64,000 bases of DNA, taken from Komarekiella atlantica HA4396-MV6. GTDB taxonomy: Bacteria > Cyanobacteriota > Cyanobacteriia > Cyanobacteriales > Nostocaceae. Below, piece after piece: positions 61,495-64,000 of this stretch. Under the pieces are notes generated by a model. It was not told the origin of the DNA and searched no databases. It saw nothing but the letters and a program-made list of their open reading frames with translations. The stretch spans positions 62,001-126,000 of the forward strand of contig JAHHHK010000014.1 in the NCBI GenBank assembly GCA_019359395.1, in the 5' to 3' direction. The translations under genes were made by a program, and so were the position numbers. Each line of letters starts with the position of its first letter. Positions within the stretch are counted from its first letter, which is position 1.

Positions 61495-62448
61495 TTATCG
61501 AGAATGCTTCTGTCTGCGTTGGTTATCTTGCTTGCCTAAATGCGGTTCTTGAGATTCGTGTTGGTTGTTGCGAGAAATGTGGGTAGCATATTCTTCGGGC
61601 ATAATCGGAGAGCCATGTATTTTGGCATAAACCTTAGTAAATTCTGCGCCTAAAAATAGAATGTGAGCGGCGTAATAAATCCAAGTAATGATAATTACAA
61701 AAGAACCTGCAACACCGTAAGCAGAACCAATATCAATTTGACTAAGAAATAATCCAAATAAAAACTGCCCTACCATAAATAAAAGCGCAGTAATTGCCGC
61801 ACCCACCACAGTAGAACGCCATGCAACTTGAGCATCGGGTAGAATTGTGTAGATTGCTGCAAATAGTAGTGTGAGGACACTAAAAGAGAGTAAAAAGCTG
61901 AGAATTTGCCATAGATAACCTAAACCTGGTAGTAAATCACTCAAATTATTAACTATTACTACTAAAATATTGTTTATCAGATAGGAAACGAATAGTAAAA
62001 AAGCAATAACCAGCACCATTGCAAAAGTCAAAATACGTTTACGCAGAAAGTGAAAAATCTGCCGTCTAGGTTCTGGTTTTACTTCCCAAATTTTGTCGAG
62101 TGCGTATTGTATTTGTGCAAAAACTCCAGAAGCACCAAAGGCAAAAAAACCAAAATTGAAAATCAGTCTCAATACTCCTCCACGAGTATCTTCTCTCATG
62201 TTGGCGATCGCAGTGGCAAGTAATTGTGCGCCTTCTTCACCAACTATTTCTTGCAATTGGTCAACAATTTGTTGTTGCGCTGTTGCTTCTCCATAAATTA
62301 CACCAAGAATTGTGATAATAATTACCATCAAAGGTGCAAGAGAAAATACTGTGTAATAAGCCAAGGATGATGCTAATAGAGATACTTCGTTAAATTGCCA
62401 CTCTGAAAATGTTTCTTTTAACAGTCTCCAAACTTTTCTTAGACTCAT
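61495..62448 (-). CDS. YihY/BrkB family inner-membrane protein
   Basis: This 317-aa protein has the six-helix YihY (BrkB) core: ASSLAYYTVFSLAPLMVIII, FGFFAFGASGVFAQIQYALDKIWEVKP, AIYTILPDAQVAWRSTVVGAAITAL and GVAGSFVIIITWIYYAAHILFLGAEF. The family was once called RNase BN, but that was a misnaming. It is a membrane protein of unknown role. The C-terminal tail is basic and hydrophilic. It lies 33 bp downstream of mgtE on the same strand. Confidence 0.9.
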   Translation of the reverse strand: MSLRKVWRLLKETFSEWQFNEVSLLASSLAYYTVFSLAPLMVIIITILGVIYGEATAQQQIVDQLQEIVGEEGAQLLATAIANMREDTRGGVLRLIFNFGFFAFGASGVFAQIQYALDKIWEVKPEPRRQIFHFLRKRILTFAMVLVIAFLLFVSYLINNILVVIVNNLSDLLPGLGYLWQILSFLLSFSVLTLLFAAIYTILPDAQVAWRSTVVGAAITALLFMVGQFLFGLFLSQIDIGSAYGVAGSFVIIITWIYYAAHILFLGAEFTKVYAKIHGSPIMPEEYATHISRNNQHESQEPHLGKQDNQRRQKHSR

Positions 62449-62481
62449 AATAAAAATTACTTGGCTAGCATAGCGGCCTAC

Positions 62482-63879
62482 TTATAGTTGTAAAATTGCT
62501 CTAGCTAGCATTAGATAAATAAATACTCCTAAAACATCTACCACAGAGGTAATAAATGGGGCTGACATTAAGGCTGGATCTAAACCGATCGCACCAAATA
62601 AAAAAGGTAAACCCGAACCTGAGACAGCCGCTAAGATAGTGATTGCCAGCAAACTCATCCCCACAGTTATTGCTATTGGCAAACTACCTTCCAGGAAGTA
62701 AGCCCAGAAAATCACTGCTATCCCTAACATCACCCCTAATAGCGCCCCTGTGATTGTTTCTCGCGTCACTACTTGCAAAGCTTTTTTGATACCAACTTCC
62801 TTAAGATTAAGACCTCGAATCACCACTGTTGAAGATTGCGCTCCGACATTTCCGCCTGCGTCAATCAACAAGGGAATAAAGGCAGCTAAGGCAACAACTT
62901 GTTTTAAAACATCCTCTTGAGCACTGATCACAGCAGTAGTGCCAGTATTGGCAATTAAGAGAACAAATAGCCAGACAACGCGTTTACGAGCTGCTGTCAA
63001 CACGTTCGTTTGGAAATAGTTATCGCCCCCAGCTTCTACCCCACCCAAAGCGTAAATATCCTCGGTAGTTTCTTGCTCCATGACATCAAGCACGTCGTCA
63101 ACGGTGACAATACCAACTAGACGCTGTTCTGTATCCACTACAGGCACGGCTACTAAGTCGTAGTGTTGGATGATTTGCGCTACTTCTTCCTGGTCTGTAT
63201 CTGTGTGGACAAACACTACATCACGGGTCATAATTTTACCCAGCGTTTGTTCTGGCTGGGCAATCACCAAATCTTTAAAGGAAACAGTTCCTTTGAGACG
63301 GCGCTCTCCATCAGTCACGTAAAGATAATAAATAATTTCGGCAGCACTCGCTAAAACGCGAACCCGCTCAATGGCTTGGCTAATCGTTAAACCCTCCTTC
63401 ACAGAAAGATATTCTGTGGTCATGATCCGTCCAGCAGTGCCCTCTTTGTAGCCTAGAAGTAGGGCAGTGGCTTCGCGTTCAGCAGGACTAAGTTGTTGCA
63501 GAAGTCGGCGGACGACTTTCGCAGGTAACTCGTCAAATAGTCGCGCTCGGTCATCAGGCGACATTTGATCTACAATATCGAGAATTTCTTGATGCCTCAA
63601 TTCTGCAATCAAGGACTGCTGAACATTAGAGTCGAGATATTCATAGACTTCGATCGCCTCCTGTTTTGAAAGTAAACGAAAAGCTATAGCCTGCATAGCT
63701 TTTGGCAAACCCTCAATAGCTTGGGCAATATCTACAGGTTGTACAGGTACTAACAGAGCTTTCGCTCCCTGGAAGTTTTCTTGTTGTAGCAATGCTTCGA
63801 GTTGCGATCGCACTAACTCTACAAGTTCTTGTCGGGACATACTCGGTTGTCGTGAAGAGGAAGGCGGATTCTCAGTCAA
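62482..63879 (-). CDS. mgtE: Magnesium transporter MgtE
   Basis: This 465-aa Mg2+ channel has the cytoplasmic N domain (MSPDDRARLFDELPAKVVRR), two CBS domains (TVSFKDLVIAQPEQTLGKIM, VPVVDTEQRLVGIVTVDDVLDVM) and five membrane helices with the pore motif VALAAFIPLLIDAGGNVGAQ. The N and CBS domains sense Mg2+ and close the pore. It starts at the TTG at 63879, chosen because a near-perfect AGGAGGTG lies 6 bp upstream; the ATG at 63840 lacks such a site. Confidence 0.94.
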   Translation of the reverse strand: MTENPPSSSRQPSMSRQELVELVRSQLEALLQQENFQGAKALLVPVQPVDIAQAIEGLPKAMQAIAFRLLSKQEAIEVYEYLDSNVQQSLIAELRHQEILDIVDQMSPDDRARLFDELPAKVVRRLLQQLSPAEREATALLLGYKEGTAGRIMTTEYLSVKEGLTISQAIERVRVLASAAEIIYYLYVTDGERRLKGTVSFKDLVIAQPEQTLGKIMTRDVVFVHTDTDQEEVAQIIQHYDLVAVPVVDTEQRLVGIVTVDDVLDVMEQETTEDIYALGGVEAGGDNYFQTNVLTAARKRVVWLFVLLIANTGTTAVISAQEDVLKQVVALAAFIPLLIDAGGNVGAQSSTVVIRGLNLKEVGIKKALQVVTRETITGALLGVMLGIAVIFWAYFLEGSLPIAITVGMSLLAITILAAVSGSGLPFLFGAIGLDPALMSAPFITSVVDVLGVFIYLMLARAILQL

Positions 63880-63917
63880 AAGACACCTCCTGGATAAAGA
63901 TTTATAAAGAAGGCTCA

Positions 63918-64000
63918 GGGGAAAAGGTAAAACAAGCGTGGAATTGTGGGCGACCTGTTTATCCCTTTTCCCTTTTCCCTTTAACCTTTTCCCCTATGCG
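63918..64000. mobile_element. TIR-bounded repeat element, copy 3 (reaches the window edge)
   Basis: Starts GGGGAAAAGGTAAAACAAGC, contains GTGGAATTGTGGGCGACCTG, and ends TTTAACCTTTTCCCCTATGC at the last base of the window. It matches copy 1 at 35841-35906 very closely but lacks the GAACGTCCCGC part. Confidence 0.8.

Noticed and set aside
61495-62448. Ribonuclease BN
   Set aside because: The YihY/BrkB family was named RNase BN by mistake; it is a membrane protein with no nuclease motif.

Overview
The window is chromosomal DNA from a filamentous, probably heterocyst-forming cyanobacterium of the Nostoc/Anabaena type. The evidence is the many HIP1 octamers (GCGATCGC), the heptanucleotide short tandem repeats (STRR), cyanophycin synthetase beside cyanophycinase, a tandem Flv3/Flv1 flavodiiron pair, a phycobiliprotein lyase of the CpcS/CpeS family and a PEP-CTERM protein. 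The species cannot be fixed from sequence reading alone.

Layout. 1-8.3 kb: STRR array, cbiT, a membrane-anchored Ser/Thr kinase, tatA, the cphB-cphA cyanophycin operon, trmD and ispF. 8.3-14 kb: a two-gene nuclease-like/PIN-like cassette, an oligopeptide-type ABC binding lipoprotein, larB, a small membrane protein and argH. 14-19.5 kb: an isochorismatase-like hydrolase with an NmrA-type reductase, a small basic protein, a Nudix hydrolase, an alpha/beta hydrolase, a small acidic protein and coaX. 19.6-25.7 kb: flv3-flv1, a repeat-rich gap holding a 21-bp minisatellite and a Uma2 remnant, an HdeD-like protein, a MITE-like element with flanking direct repeats, and a bilin lyase gene. 26-31.3 kb: an RND efflux pair. 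31.6-37.1 kb: secreted and PEP-CTERM proteins, an IS4-type transposase remnant and two glycosyltransferases. 37.2-41.7 kb: the conserved translation/secretion cluster rplS, tRNA-Trp, secE, nusG, rplK, rplA, rplJ, rplL. 41.8-48.7 kb: a type I restriction-modification locus (hsdM, GIY-YIG gene, hsdS, a split AlbA/ATPase gene, hsdR). 48.8-64 kb: tRNA-Ala, ubiA, Ppx/GppA, a DUF1636 protein, a P-type ATPase, an SLH protein, a PRC-barrel/DUF2382 protein, a frameshifted DUF389 protein, two secreted proteins, a YihY/BrkB protein and mgtE.

Functional links. cphB and cphA make and degrade the nitrogen reserve cyanophycin, and an exact NtcA-type palindrome lies in the gap upstream. Flv3/Flv1 remove oxygen with photosynthetic electrons. 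The ribosomal cluster carries a strong leader hairpin before rplJ. The restriction locus is the main accessory island and looks partly decayed: hsdS is cut short, the AlbA/ATPase gene is split by a frameshift, and a 66-bp minisatellite sits directly before hsdR.

The most unusual signal is how deeply dispersed repeats have entered genes. Hairpin repeats sit in frame inside the P-type ATPase (twice), an STRR lies inside the RND pump, a dispersed repeat lies in hsdM and at the end of the GIY-YIG gene, a repeat forms the trmD tail, and an STRR unit supplies the cbiT stop codon. One repeat in the ATPase has a stem changed by paired substitutions relative to its intergenic relative, which suggests that the folded form is what is kept.
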